64,000 bases of DNA, taken from positions 2,728,001 through 2,792,000 of the forward strand of contig NC_091276.1 in assembly GCF_042100115.1 (NCBI RefSeq), given 5' to 3'. The notes beneath the pieces are model-generated. The model was not told where the DNA came from. It saw only the letters and a program-made list of their open reading frames with translations, and did no database searches. The stretch is from Alternaria dauci. Its lineage: Eukaryota > Ascomycota > Dothideomycetes > Pleosporales > Pleosporaceae. Below are positions 42,836 through 54,836 of this stretch, piece by piece (position 1 is the stretch's first letter; every line of letters starts with the position of its first letter). The position numbers and the translations under genes were made by a program.

Positions 42836-43474
42836 ATGTGGAACAACGCGCCGGTCCTGAGCTCGGTCTTGGGTCATACAGAGGCTCCCGCAACCGCTCC
42901 ACCTGTATATTTCTCCACTCCAAATGAGCGATTCGCTCGAGTTTCAACGAATACAACCGCTACCACAGATGCAAACGTCGAGGTAGCCACCAAGGTCAAG
43001 CGCCCTACAAAAGCCAAAAGAGCTAAGAAGGCTGACCCCAAGCAGCAAACTGGATTCCATCCTTTCCCGCGGTTACCCGCTGAGCTCCGCACCAGGATCT
43101 GGGCTATGGCAGTGAACGATCAGATTGAGCTGGCACCACAGCCTTTCCATTTGTGGGTACTCCGCCTCTCCGGCAACAGCATCATCATTCATGAGCATGA
43201 AGAGAAAGACGGAAACAAACATTTGAGCGTCACCACAACACGCGGCTACCCTGCTCTCTTCCAAGTCAACCGCGAAGCCCGCTATGAAGCTGTCAAAGCC
43301 GATGGCGGTGCATGGTATGATTTGGGCGGTGGCGCCCTCCAGGTCTATGCAAATTTTGGAAAAGAGCGAGTATATGTTGCCTCGTGCTGCAGCAGCTCAG
43401 GGCTTCGGGGCTCTCCCCTTCAGTCCAAAGCGCACGGGGGGGTGTTTTGCATCTCCGACGTGCTGTCCGGATAA
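42836..43474 (+). CDS. 2EXR domain protein
   Basis: Frame of 212 aa from the ATG at 42836; the frame is open upstream but the N-terminus MWNNAPVLSSVL fits a start. A basic KRPTKAKRAKKADPKQQ stretch may be a nuclear signal. The 2EXR domain begins with FHPFPRLPAELRTRIWAMA and continues to ALFQVNREARYEAV, both typical. The domain is abundant in Pezizomycotina and of unknown function. The end after VYANFGKERVYV does not look like the usual continuation, so an unseen intron near 43370 could move the 3' end. Confidence 0.7.
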   Translation: MWNNAPVLSSVLGHTEAPATAPPVYFSTPNERFARVSTNTTATTDANVEVATKVKRPTKAKRAKKADPKQQTGFHPFPRLPAELRTRIWAMAVNDQIELAPQPFHLWVLRLSGNSIIIHEHEEKDGNKHLSVTTTRGYPALFQVNREARYEAVKADGGAWYDLGGGALQVYANFGKERVYVASCCSSSGLRGSPLQSKAHGGVFCISDVLSG

Positions 43475-44270
43475 ATCTAGTATACCACGGGATGGACCGC
43501 AAACAGCAGACGCAACAGGACTTGAACGATTACCTTGTCGAAACAAGTCCAGCCACTACGGAAATTTGAGAGTGGAATATTACGGTACATTGGAAGAATG
43601 TCCAAACTAAAGCACGGCCTTCACCTTCCTACTGGCGATCAAAGAGCATAAATACATTCTCTCATGTCCCCAATCGTCATGCCCGTCGTCTTCGTTGCTT
43701 TTCATCCAATCAAAGCCAGTATGCGAATACACATTGCGGAGAACGAATTTACGGCCTTCTGATAGTTGTTCTAGTTCCCTTATTCACCTTTATTTGGCGT
43801 ATACTAACTTACAAGTCTGCGAGGCGCAATAATACATCCCACCCTCTCACCTCCCACGTAATCACTTCCCAGTCCGGCCCTTCACGCGCTCATCATCTCG
43901 CCCGACTGTCCCACCACGATAAACTTATGTTCTTGCATTGTGCTGGAATGAACTATGAATGTCTATTGTATCTTTCTCTCGTTAGTCTTCGGAAGAGAAT
44001 GAACGACAATATTGGACAACACCGATAGAGTCTCCAATAATGTTTACACCACGGTGAGCAGGGCGCAAGAATCTTTTACCAGGACGCTCTTTCGTTGAAT
44101 ATCCACCAGCTCATCATCAAACATCTCATACTTGGCCAAAGAATGAACCTCGGGAGTAAAGCGAGTCGAAGTTGTAAGATTCCCTGGATTGAATCAATCC
44201 GACGTGTTTAGGTCCTTCTATCCGCTTACTGCATTCAAAACTATAGACTCACACCCTCTCCTTACTCAGC
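43475..44270. other. Intergenic, no gene seen
   Basis: About 800 bp after the 2EXR gene, relatively AT-rich, with no open frame of note. It ends at the stop of a small minus-strand gene. Confidence 0.55.
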
Positions 44271-44576
44271 TCACCAGCTGTCACCCGATTCATTCATAGG
44301 TACCCGTACAATCTTGCCATCCCACGTCAAAACCTCCAGCTTCAAACTTCCCTTTGTCTTCTTATCAAACCAAGCCGCTAGCTCGCGTACGGTACGCGGA
44401 GGATCTCCATACTTCCCTGTCAGAGTAGGAGATTTTGGTTTCGATTTATCAGACTTTTCAGGTTGAGCCGTTGGTGATGATACTGATGGCGATGGTTGTG
44501 ATGGCACTGTTGGTGATGGGGTGTTGGTGATGGGAGAACCTCGTTTGAGAGCGAGTTCATGCACAGTTGCGGACAT
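44271..44576 (-). CDS. Small hypothetical protein
   Basis: About 101 aa from the ATG at 44576 (in-frame ATGs at 44636 and 44738 are possible). A Ser/Pro/Thr-rich N-terminal half precedes a compact C-terminal half: GKYGDPPRTVRELAAWFDK, then KGSLKLEVLTWDGKIVRVPM. The second half looks like a folded small domain with alternating hydrophobic residues. No family is recognised. Confidence 0.45.
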   Translation of the reverse strand: MSATVHELALKRGSPITNTPSPTVPSQPSPSVSSPTAQPEKSDKSKPKSPTLTGKYGDPPRTVRELAAWFDKKTKGSLKLEVLTWDGKIVRVPMNESGDSW

Positions 44577-45021
44577 TGCGGGATAGACTTGGAACAGTGC
44601 GATGGAGGAAATTCTGGGGTTCTGGTGGACAGGCATGTTGAGAGTGGGAAGGATAACGTGACTGAGTTGGAAAGGTGTGTGACGGACGGCGATGGTGAAA
44701 TCGAGGTCAGAAAGAGGTGTCGTGATGCCGCGAGACAAAGGAGATCGTCATATGATGGCTTCACATGTGCTCTAACAGTGTATCAAACGCTCAATCACAA
44801 AGAACAGTACATGGTAAAACGTAAGCATCGTGAAAACACTCACGGTAAAGGGTCTTCTAGCCCGGAATCAGGAAAACTCGTCTTGATGGTACTAACATTT
44901 GAATTAACAGTGTCTTCTGCAGTCTTGTGTGTTGCTGCACGGGGTATAAATGACTCGTAAGAAAACTCAAACTTTTGGTGATCGTAGCACCGCAATGTAC
45001 AAAACACGCATCGTCCGATGC
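44577..45021. other. Short spacer upstream of the small gene
   Basis: About 445 bp between the small minus-strand frame and the 3' end of the CDF gene, both on the minus strand. The plus-strand frame at 44559-44960 is the shadow of the small gene. Nothing else is supported. Confidence 0.5.
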
Positions 45022-46485
45022 TCAAGCGCCCTTCTCTGACTTGTTGAACAAGTAACGCATAGCCTTGACACGCTCTTTAATCGTCCTCGACTGCGTGACT
45101 TCGTAGAGTGGCTTGTGCTCCTCAAAGATATCGTGCTCGCTTTCATAATCGACGTGTACGTAGGCTCGCTCGACATCGGCAAGACCTTCGAGCTTCCTCT
45201 GCAGTGTCTGCGAGACGTCGTGGGTGACCTTTAGCGGTAGACCTTCGTCCATGACAATGTCTACTTCAACGTAGTAGTTTTGTCCAGCGTGGTATGCGCG
45301 GCAGGTATCCACCTTTTGGATCCTATCGTCGTGTGTGACAACGAGATAGATCAACTTGCTGATGTAGTCCTTTGGCGCTGATTTCCCCACGAGCAACCAG
45401 ACGTGGTCGAAAGCGTTGGCGGCCCAGGAAACGAGGATCAAGAGACCGATCAGAATGGCACCGATAGGATCGACGTACCAGACGACTCGGCTGCCGACAA
45501 TGGACATGGCAAGACCAAACGCGTTTACGACAATGTCATTGCGATGGTCGATGAAGAAGACATGGACAGCTGGGTAGCGTCGGTAGATGAAGCAGTAGAC
45601 GCAAAGTGAGCCCTTGCAGAAGATGGCCGTCGCAACAAAGGCAATAGGGATGATGTGGAGTTCCTCTGAATCCGTGGCACCGCCAGCCAAGGCACGCCCA
45701 GATTCGATCTTGACACACGTTAGCAGCCGCATCATCGTCCCAAGACGGTGTGCTTACGATTAATTGGATAGCGACGGTTGTCATTAAACAACAGAACATG
45801 ATGATGCCGATCGTCTCAATGCGGGTCCTCCCCACGGGGTACTTGTACACGCTTGGCCGTGCCGCCATGCGAGACGTGATGAGCATGACCACCGAGGAGA
45901 CCAAGTCCATGAAAGCGTCTGCAGCTGTTGCGAATAGCGACAGCGAACCTGTCGAGACGGCGGCATACAACTGGATGACAAACAGACAGAAGTTGACAAT
46001 GAACGAAGCATTGACTGCGAACCGGACCTTTGGTCCGTTCTCGAGCTGGTCGAGAGCAGCTAACCGCTCCTCGTCGCCACTCTGGAGGAACTGGTCAATC
46101 AAGGCATTCTGTCTCGTGTAAAACTTCTTCATGTGCCTGGGCTTGGCGAGCGGATGGTCTGCCTTCATCTGTTTCTGCGTGACATCGTCTTTGCGGTGTT
46201 TACCAAGATCGAGTGGGTCGCCGTTGACGACGATGGTGACATCGTCCTTGGCTTCGCGCGACGATGCATTGTCGACAGATGACAGGCGCTCAATGACATC
46301 TGTCCTGTGCTCGGCGCTGACGTTGGCCTGGCTTGAAGATGTGGTAGGGTTGGCGATCACTGGAGCGCTTGTTTGCCCAGCAGCTTGGTCGTGTGATGGG
46401 CCGGTGGGTGAAACTAGGCGAGCTGTCAGACAAGAGAACCACAGCTCTGGGCTGCCTGAGACATACTCTGAGCGTCGGAAGACAT
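45022..46485 (-). CDS. Cation diffusion facilitator, Mn-type motif
   Basis: Three exons, 46485-46467, 46413-45758 and 45708-45022, give 453 aa. A 19-nt first exon gives the start MSSDAQ. The protein has a long cytosolic N-terminus, six transmembrane helices and a C-terminal cytosolic domain (HVDYESEHDIFEEHKPLYE). Metal-site motifs are DxxxD in helix 2 (Asp172, Asp176: DAFMD) and DxxxD in helix 5 (Asp279, Asp283: DHRND). In this superfamily, HxxxD favours zinc, while paired DxxxD is the manganese subgroup signature (plant MTP8-11 type). It probably exports Mn2+ from the cytosol into a compartment. Divergent from a ZIP transporter. Confidence 0.9.
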
Positions 46486-48124
46486 GCTGTCCGAATGAAG
46501 AGATGAGGGACGCGTATGCGTTTTTGTGTGTGTATGGGCAATCTCTGGGATCTTGTGGTGTAAGGAGGTTATGGGGTGTGTGATATATGCCTCAGCGCCG
46601 GGCAAGCAGCGTAATAAAGCAACACTGCGAATGCCACCCGCGGCGCTGTTCCCGCCCCCCTCCGCTCGAGTGTCTTTCTGTGAACCCAGAAGTCATGGTA
46701 GATTGGCCAGACGGTTTGCAAGTTGCCAGTTTCCTGTCAGATTGTGTGAATGCTGCACGTTGGTGCAGGTGTAGGAATGCTGGGCACGGAGCATGAAACT
46801 CGCTAAGCCTTCTCGACGCCCAGCTACTACATCTGAGGTTAGGGCGATGCCTGATTGGGGAGAGCTCAAAGAGCTTGGCCTGATCTTGATACCTTAGATG
46901 GCTTGGCTCTCTGCATACGTGGAGGCGCGGTGAAGATGCCCGCGGGCGCGCGTGTGTGCTGTGGATGTGCGATGCTAGCGCGATCTAAACTGACCGGAAA
47001 TTTTAGGTGCTAAGACGCGCAAAAAGCTTGTCCGAAGACGAACACTTCCCCGCATACACGGCGATGGATTCGGTGGAGTCGATGGAGTGGTTGATGCGGT
47101 GGTGGTGACGACTTGGCCACGTCGCACGTTGTGCAGGGCCGACCATTCTTTCCGTTGCGCTCTACGGCTAAATTCGTCACACAACGCAGTGATCGTCACG
47201 GGAGGATTGCATCGGCTACACGCGCGGGTGCATAGTGAACGCCATCTATACCCCACAAAGCTTTCTTTTACGTCTCTCCAGGTTTCAAACTTTACAACGT
47301 CGGACGATGCCAAGCTTCTCCTCGACGGCACGAAACCATGCCGATCTTGGCCCATACACGTCAAGGCAATTGCAAAACGTGCCATTGGCCAACCTCATCT
47401 GTATGCTGAGCCACTCCGATACCTCAGCTGCACCAGATGGCTGCAGTCAAGCCTCACCCCTAATGCTTCGCACCTCCACACTTCGTCAGCTGTCCCACTC
47501 GCTGCCCTTCGATTACCCACTCGCTGTCCCACTCGACAGAAACGAGACTTGAGCCGCATCACATCCCCACCTCTTCGCAGATCAAGCGCGCCCGCCAAGC
47601 ATCTACGCGCACGACAGCTGTCTCCAGTGAGCTTCGCAGTCTCGGCGAAGCGCAATTCCAATTCCAGCCTTGCTGCCTCACAGCAATGCTTCTTTTGTCT
47701 TGGGCGCAAGGCTGGCTGGTCCTGGCACCGTCTGGACCTCCGCATTTGCTGCGTGAAGCACCTATCACCAGCGGCGGCGTCTGAGGCACAGGCCACGGTA
47801 TCGAGGTCCCACTTTCGTCTTCAGGTGTTCTGGAGACCGCTGATCAGCATGATGCGGTTAGTGTCTCTTATCCTACCGGCCGTCAAAGCAATACATAGTC
47901 TGCAATGCCGAGCTTGTTGCCCCATACCTCACAACACCTGTTCGTTGCATTTTGGGTTTCTGTTACTCTTTGAGAGAGTGTGTTGAGTTGCTTTCTTTCT
48001 TCCTTCCTTTCTCTTCTTCGTCTCTTTTTTTCTTGTTCATCGTCGCCGGCGACGGGACTGCTGGCAAGTCTGGGATTCCTCCGCACATTCCTTGAACGAC
48101 ACATTTATCCTTTTTGTAATCGCA
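46486..48124. promoter_or_regulatory. Long divergent intergenic region, CDF / ZIP
   Basis: About 1.6 kb between the start codons of two metal transporters. The second half is pyrimidine-rich and could be a long 5' leader of the ZIP gene. The plus frame 47087-47986 spans much of it but lacks any domain or consistent codon character. No metal-response element was confidently found. Confidence 0.5.
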
Positions 48125-49448
48125 ATGTCCGACATGGAGAAACCGCAGTGTGGCAGTGAGGCGGATGCTGCTGCCTACGATTTCCCTCTGCACGTTGGTG
48201 CCGTTTGTAAGTACATCGAATGTCATGTGAAGGTGCACTACTAACCCAGCCTTAGTCATTGTGTTCATTGCTTCCATCTTCGGTGCCGGTTTCCCAGTAG
48301 TGGCAAAGAAGATCAAGTGGATGAAGATCCCACCGAAGATCTTCTTCTTCTGCAAGCACTTTGGTACTGGTGTCCTCATTGCCACTGCTTTCGTCCATCT
48401 GCTGCCGACCGCCTTCGCCTCGCTCAACGACCCATGCCTACCAGATCTGTTCACCGAAAAGTACCCCGCTCTACCAGGCGTTATCATGATGGGCTCGCTG
48501 TTCATCCTCTTCGTGATCGAGATGTGGCTCCATGCGAAGACTGGCGGTCACAGCCACGGAGGTGCCACGGGCGAAGCATTCAGCGGCGCACAACACTCCA
48601 CCACCGGCATCCAGGCCCAGTTCAACAACCCCATCCGACGCGTCGACAGCTATGACTCGCAAAAGACGATGCTGGCCATGCGAGACGAGAAGCGCGGATG
48701 GACCCAAGAGACCACATACCCTGTCGACAACTTCCCATTTCCCAAGAGCGGAAGCGACGAGCTGGAGGCCAAGTCCGAGATGCCACCTTGGTTCATCGTC
48801 TTCTACGAGCAGTACGTGCGCCAGCGCGACGAGATGCTCGCCACGATCAACCGCGCCATGCCTGCTCTTCCCAACTATCAACAACAGCAGGTCGCTTCAG
48901 CACCAGCAGAGAACTCATTCTTTGACGACGATGTTGAGCAGGCCGTTGACCCCATGGTCCTCAAGAAGCAGTCCATGCAGATTACGCTCATCGAAGGCGG
49001 TATCCTGTTCCACTCTGTGTTCGTGGGTATGACCATTTCCATCACAGCCGAGGGCTTCATCATCCTCCTTATTGCCATCGTCTTCCATCAAATGTTCGAG
49101 GGACTCGGTCTCGGCACGCGTATCGCGGATGTGCCTTACCCCAAGAACAGCTGGAAGCCGTGGGCTCTCGTTGTCGCTTTCGGAACCACTGCGCCCATTG
49201 GCCAGGCCATTGGACTGATGACTCGTGGATCTTATGATCCGAACTCGGCGTTTGGACTTATCATCGTCGGAGTGTTCAACGCTATTTCTTCGGGTCTGCT
49301 GATCTACGCTGCGCTCGTTGATCTGTTGGCTGAGGACTTCCTCTCCGAAGAGGCTTCGCACACAATGACGGGCAAGACTAAGACTACCGCGTTTTGCTAC
49401 GTTCTCATGGGTGCAGCTGGCATGTCCGTTGTCGGAGCCTTTGCTTAA
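48125..49448 (+). CDS. ZIP family zinc transporter (Zrt1/Zrt2-like)
   Basis: Two exons, 48125-48206 and 48256-49448, give 424 aa. The first intron is 49 bp. Eight hydrophobic segments are visible. Metal-binding positions include His75 in FVHLLPTAF, a His-rich loop (GGHSHGG) after helix 3, His280 in HSVFVGMTIS and His305/Glu309 in HQMFEGLGLG, the binuclear metal centre of the family. The long variable loop between helices 3 and 4 is typical of plasma-membrane fungal ZIPs. It would import Zn2+ (possibly Fe2+) into the cytosol. Confidence 0.93.
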
Positions 49449-50712
49449 GCGGGCTGTCACAGCTGTCCTGAGCAATCGCGTGCGTTGCAGAGCCGGACTA
49501 CACTATACGCAACGCGTTTCTTTCATGTCAAGACAAGATCTGCCATCATCACACCTGGCAGAATGATCAATTGTACGAGTATGGGAACACAATAGGCCGT
49601 CGTTACGTCGATGACGGTACACGTTAAACTGAAACAAGAAATTTTTATCAAATGGGGCAGCCATTCATTCTTTACGTGGTCATTCTTTTCTTCTAGTGCA
49701 CAATGTCATGTTCATCCGCTGCCTATCATCACCATGTCTTCATCTCTTGCTCAATCACTGTTGTTGGATTCCAATGTGGTTCAGACTATAGGCATCACAA
49801 AGTAATGACTCGAGACTAGATGTCAAGCTGTTCAAGACTTTGCACATATGTCATGTACGACAACCTTGCTCCCAATGCCATCTGTATGATGCTCCGTCAC
49901 AAGGAAGCTATCGCCCGCTCGTCGAACTACACCCAAATCCGTCTCCAGCGGCTAAACCAACACCAGCAACAAAAGCCCCAGCGGATCCCAGAGAGCTTTT
50001 GTGTCGTGATCCACTACAGCGGCAGAGGTCCGCCTCCAATCAATAACAAGTGTCGAAGCAGAGGTTCCTTTCGAAATGCGATCATCCGGCAGAGCTCCGC
50101 TGTCAGCTCCAGAAAGCAAAAGTCGGCGCTACTCTCGTTGTACTACTACAGTCGAGCGAAAGCGCCTGCTTTATACGCAATCTCACCAGTTACTACGGAT
50201 GCACCAACTACCGATGGAGATGCGGTCGCCGAGAAGGAGCGTGACCGGGTGTCTACGTGGCCGGAGGATCGCGTGTCACGAGATTTGTAAATGTTGTTGC
50301 TCGCCCTTGATGCGGGTGTGGCTTGGCTGGGTCAAGACGTCGCGGTGTGTTGTGGATAGGCTTGGTTACGCGTCCTTTCGGGGTTGTTTTCTTGGTTACC
50401 CTATTCTTGGCTGTGTGAGAGATGAGAAGTTGTTCGTCTCAAAGGGTGCTGGTGTTGTCGACGCTTGGAGCAGGGGGATGAAACGCGTTTCGGAGTGACG
50501 TTGCAGGACGAGACGGGGACATTGGGACCAGTCGGGTTGTGTTCATGCGAAGCGTGAGGTCCGAATTTTGCAATGGAAGTAGAATGTATCGTATTCAATG
50601 AACCAAAAAGCGTGCTAATGTGCGGATAAGAAACCAGAGATTGACCCGCTAGAGAACATATTGAACACCAGAAAATGCGACAACACCCGAACGATCAAGG
50701 TCACGGCTTCGC
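49449..50712. other. Convergent spacer, ZIP / HPPD
   Basis: About 1.26 kb between two converging genes. Plus-strand frames at 49820-50290 and 50076-50498 overlap in different phases and show no domain. No RNA gene or transposon ends recognised. Confidence 0.5.
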
Positions 50713-51984
<1,272 letters not shown>

Positions 51985-52934
51985 GATACAAGAGTCGATA
52001 GCGAACAACAACTATGTGTGAGTAGAACCAGAAGTATTCAGGCCTGTACTTGAGAGAAACTAAAGCAGTGCCGCAAAGTGTAGTGAACCCAACACTAGGC
52101 ACCGATGCGCAGCCATTCTTTATCTTCTACCACTCTGCATCCACTTTCCTTCTCGAACCGATATCCGATCTCTTTTGCTGCCAACTGCCCTATCCAACCC
52201 TGGTAGCGTCATCATGTCGGTTATGCCGAGCTCACGTGTGGTGGCCGTCAGAAGAAAGCAAAGGTCGGTACCGCTGCTTTCCGCCAATGGGTGTTCCGCC
52301 GGCAGCCGCTGTGCACGCAACGCGTCTCAACAGCGTAGCCCGAGCAGGCATGCGACCAACGGTGTCGAGCGTGTTGGTGACATGACGCCGGTAGTCATTC
52401 ACGTGCAATTTGGTGCGAGGTTGCGCGGTCGCGACGTTGTGTTAAGAGTGTTTGTCGCGTCGTGGCGAGGTCACAGGTCAGCCGGCGATTGCCTGGCGAG
52501 GCTTCTTTCCGATGACACAAGTCAATACCACACGCCTCCATCGTTGAAATGCTCAATTTCCTCCTGGTGTTGATACGCTTGGTCAGCTCTGCAATATTCG
52601 TCTCTCCAAAAGCCTGGTAGGTTAAGTGTGTGTCGAGATTCGTTGTGATAGGTGTCATGGTCCCGCAGCGGGCCGAGACTCCAGGGAGCCTTGCACAAGC
52701 CGCCTTCCGTACCAGACCTAGCTCTTTGCCGTGGAATTCCGCCTAAGCCGAGTGAACGAACGTGACCTGCACATGTCAAGAGGGTCGGATTAATAGCACT
52801 AACAGGCTTTCTGCGCATTACTCTTAACGCATAGTGGAATCTGAATTGAACCTCAACCCATTTCCAATCTCCGTGACCATACCAATCGCTCCCAGGCCCA
52901 TCGCTACAAGGATCACACCAGACATCAACCCGTC
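51985..52934. promoter_or_regulatory. Divergent promoter region, HPPD / TTC36-like
   Basis: About 950 bp between the two start codons, with no supported coding frame. Orientation makes shared control possible. No specific operator was recognised. Confidence 0.5.
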
Positions 52935-53684
52935 ATGGCAGTCACCGTCCCCAACACATCTCTGTCCGCAAACGACGCCCGAATCTTGAATGCGATATTC
53001 GACCCAGAAACCCTTCCATCATCCGTCGGCCAACAAAAAGAGACTTCGTCGTCAATCGACCCTTCGTTACCCGCTCATCCCAGTATCTCCACATCGCAGC
53101 TCACACTGCTAGAGCGCCAGCAAAGCGACATTATAGGACGCACATCCAGCACCTCTAGCATCACTAAGATCGACGCTGCAATAGAAGAACTAGACAGGGT
53201 GATAGACCAGTACCCAGAATATGCAGGCGCATGGGTAAACCGCGCCATGCTCAAGCGAATGACCCTCGAAGCGCACCTCTCAGCCAGCAAAAACATCTTC
53301 AACAACAACAACAACAACAACAACAACACAACCCCGCCCTCAGAACCAGCTCTCGATTCCATATTCTCCGATCTCGCGCACGCAATCCATCTCTCCTCGC
53401 CACCCCCTTCCACACCAGCAGTCTCTCCCCACGCCGCAAAGGTGCTGCGGACTGCGTACTCGCACCGCGCGTATTTGTATCTTAAAGCTGTGGAAGCGGA
53501 GACGCGGTGGAAGGGGTTGACGACGTCGGAGCTGGAGGAGGCAGCGAGTAAAGATTTTGCGGCTGCAGCGAGGTATGGAGATGGGGTGGCGAGGGAGATG
53601 AGTGTTAGGACGAATCCGTATAAGAAGATGTGTGGGGTTATTGTGAGGGATGCGTTGAGGGAGGAGATGGGGGTGGGGAGGTGA
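52935..53684 (+). CDS. TTC36-like tetratricopeptide repeat protein
   Basis: Single exon of 249 aa after a CATCA-rich leader. An N-terminal LSANDARILNAIFDPE segment precedes about three TPR units: AIEELDRVIDQYPEYAGAW, a middle DLAHAIHLSS unit, and SHRAYLYLKAVEAETRW. The C-terminus ends in AARYGDGVAREMSVRTNPY followed by KMCGVIVRDAL, a layout I associate with TTC36 (TPR protein 36). A poly-Asn tract encoded by (AAC)n interrupts the first repeat pair. In mammals TTC36 has been reported to bind 4-hydroxyphenylpyruvate dioxygenase and influence its stability; that the neighbour here encodes this enzyme fits. Family call is by eye. Confidence 0.75.
   Translation: MAVTVPNTSLSANDARILNAIFDPETLPSSVGQQKETSSSIDPSLPAHPSISTSQLTLLERQQSDIIGRTSSTSSITKIDAAIEELDRVIDQYPEYAGAWVNRAMLKRMTLEAHLSASKNIFNNNNNNNNNTTPPSEPALDSIFSDLAHAIHLSSPPPSTPAVSPHAAKVLRTAYSHRAYLYLKAVEAETRWKGLTTSELEEAASKDFAAAARYGDGVAREMSVRTNPYKKMCGVIVRDALREEMGVGR
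53301..53327 (+). repeat. (AAC)9 microsatellite in coding sequence
   Basis: Nine AAC units encode a poly-Asn run inside the TTC36-like protein. It probably varies in length between strains. Confidence 0.9.
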
Positions 53685-53833
53685 GCTGGTTGTATGGGTG
53701 TTTTCTTGTCTATGGGTGGGGAGCTTGTGATGGGAGGTGTGGATGTTTTAGCACTTTTAAGCTAGCGATCAGTGGGCCTTGTGTTACTTTGAAGTCTTTT
53801 CCCTGCAATTAGATTATTTCTTGACTGGGAAGG

Positions 53834-54445
53834 TTATACTATATTATTTCTCCTTCCCCTGTCTTCCAATCTGGCTCTGATATATGCTAGAACAGATGCC
53901 GTCGGCGCCGCCACTGTCACTATCAAGTCCCGATGGCCGGCATATGCATCCCTCACAATACTCTCGACCCTTCTATAGTGCCTGACTTCGCTTTTAGTTC
54001 CTTTCAGCGTACTCTCGCCAGAATCCTCAAACATCCAGAGCCCAAACACTCCCAGCCCATCTTCACCACCGTCTACCTCCCAATCTACATACCCATCCTT
54101 ACCATCCACCCCACCATCTCCAACCACATCCCCAATCAACCAGCTTTCCAAATCACCAGCCATCTCCACCCCATACACGTCCTCATCCCCGCCCTCTCCA
54201 TCTCCCCACACGACCTCGTCGTTATCACTGAGTCCCCAGTACGACACTGAAATGCCTACTAATATGGCGGCCTGCGAAATGTAAAGATCTGTGCCTTCTG
54301 GCCGTATGCCGAGGAAGAAGTGGTAGAAGTAGGCGGCTTGGATGATCTATCAGGCGCATTTGAAGACATCTGTAGGAAGTAAGAGTAAGATAGATAGGGT
54401 GAGTGGGGCGAAGAGGGTGGCGGAGAGGGCGGTTGGGATGCGCAT
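53834..54445 (-). pseudogene. Small membrane-protein frame broken by adjacent TGA TAG
   Basis: From an ATG at 54445 one frame runs to 53834 and is interrupted only by two consecutive stops at 54352-54347. Before them are 31 codons with a hydrophobic helix (ATLFAPLTLSILLLL). After them the frame continues with AAYFYHFFLGIRPEGTDLY, a second hydrophobic stretch and a Gly/Asp/Glu-rich region, about 170 codons. The two stops would be CGA CAG before C-to-T changes. No usable GT donor lies between the ATG and the stops that gives a normal-length intron, though an upstream exon joined at the AG before 54347 is possible. No family recognised. Confidence 0.35.
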
Positions 54446-54836
54446 ATCATCGTAGGTAGGTTGCGATGTGATCTTGGTGGTGGAGGTGATGTGTTGGGCC
54501 TGGGGTTTGGGGTCGGAGATCGGATGCTGGGGTGGATGGAATGGATGTGAGGTTCATCAGGGTATATGTCAAGGCTTCTATGCTTGTTCGCTACAAAAGA
54601 TGTATTTTTTTTTAGCCATTTCTTTGCCAAATGATCATGTCTGGAAGCGCCTTTCCTCGCGACCTAGCACACATCCAAGGACCAGACGTGTAGCGAACCA
54701 CCAAGAATCTACAAATCTATTACACTTCTTAAGCCACCACAACAAAATCATTCCATCACTATATCCACACAACTAGCCCCATATCCTCCTTCTCCACCCC
54801 ACCACACCATCCCCCCTATACCCCCCTTCTCCTCCT
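54446..54836. other. Spacer after the Zn2Cys6 gene
   Basis: About 390 bp after the 3' end of the Zn2Cys6 regulator, C-rich on the plus strand near 54780-54836. A Pro/Ser-rich minus-strand frame (54259-54630) overlaps it; that is composition rather than a supported gene. Confidence 0.45.

Noticed and set aside
47087..47986. 299-codon plus-strand open frame upstream of the ZIP gene
   Set aside because: No domain, Cys/Arg/Ser-rich composition, sits in a pyrimidine-rich leader-like region, and overlaps a competing frame. Length alone is not enough.
48471..49475. Two minus-strand frames (137 and 186 codons) opposite the ZIP gene
   Set aside because: Antisense shadows with no domain of their own.
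49820..50498. Overlapping plus-strand frames between ZIP and HPPD
   Set aside because: Different phases, no domain, lie in a convergent spacer.
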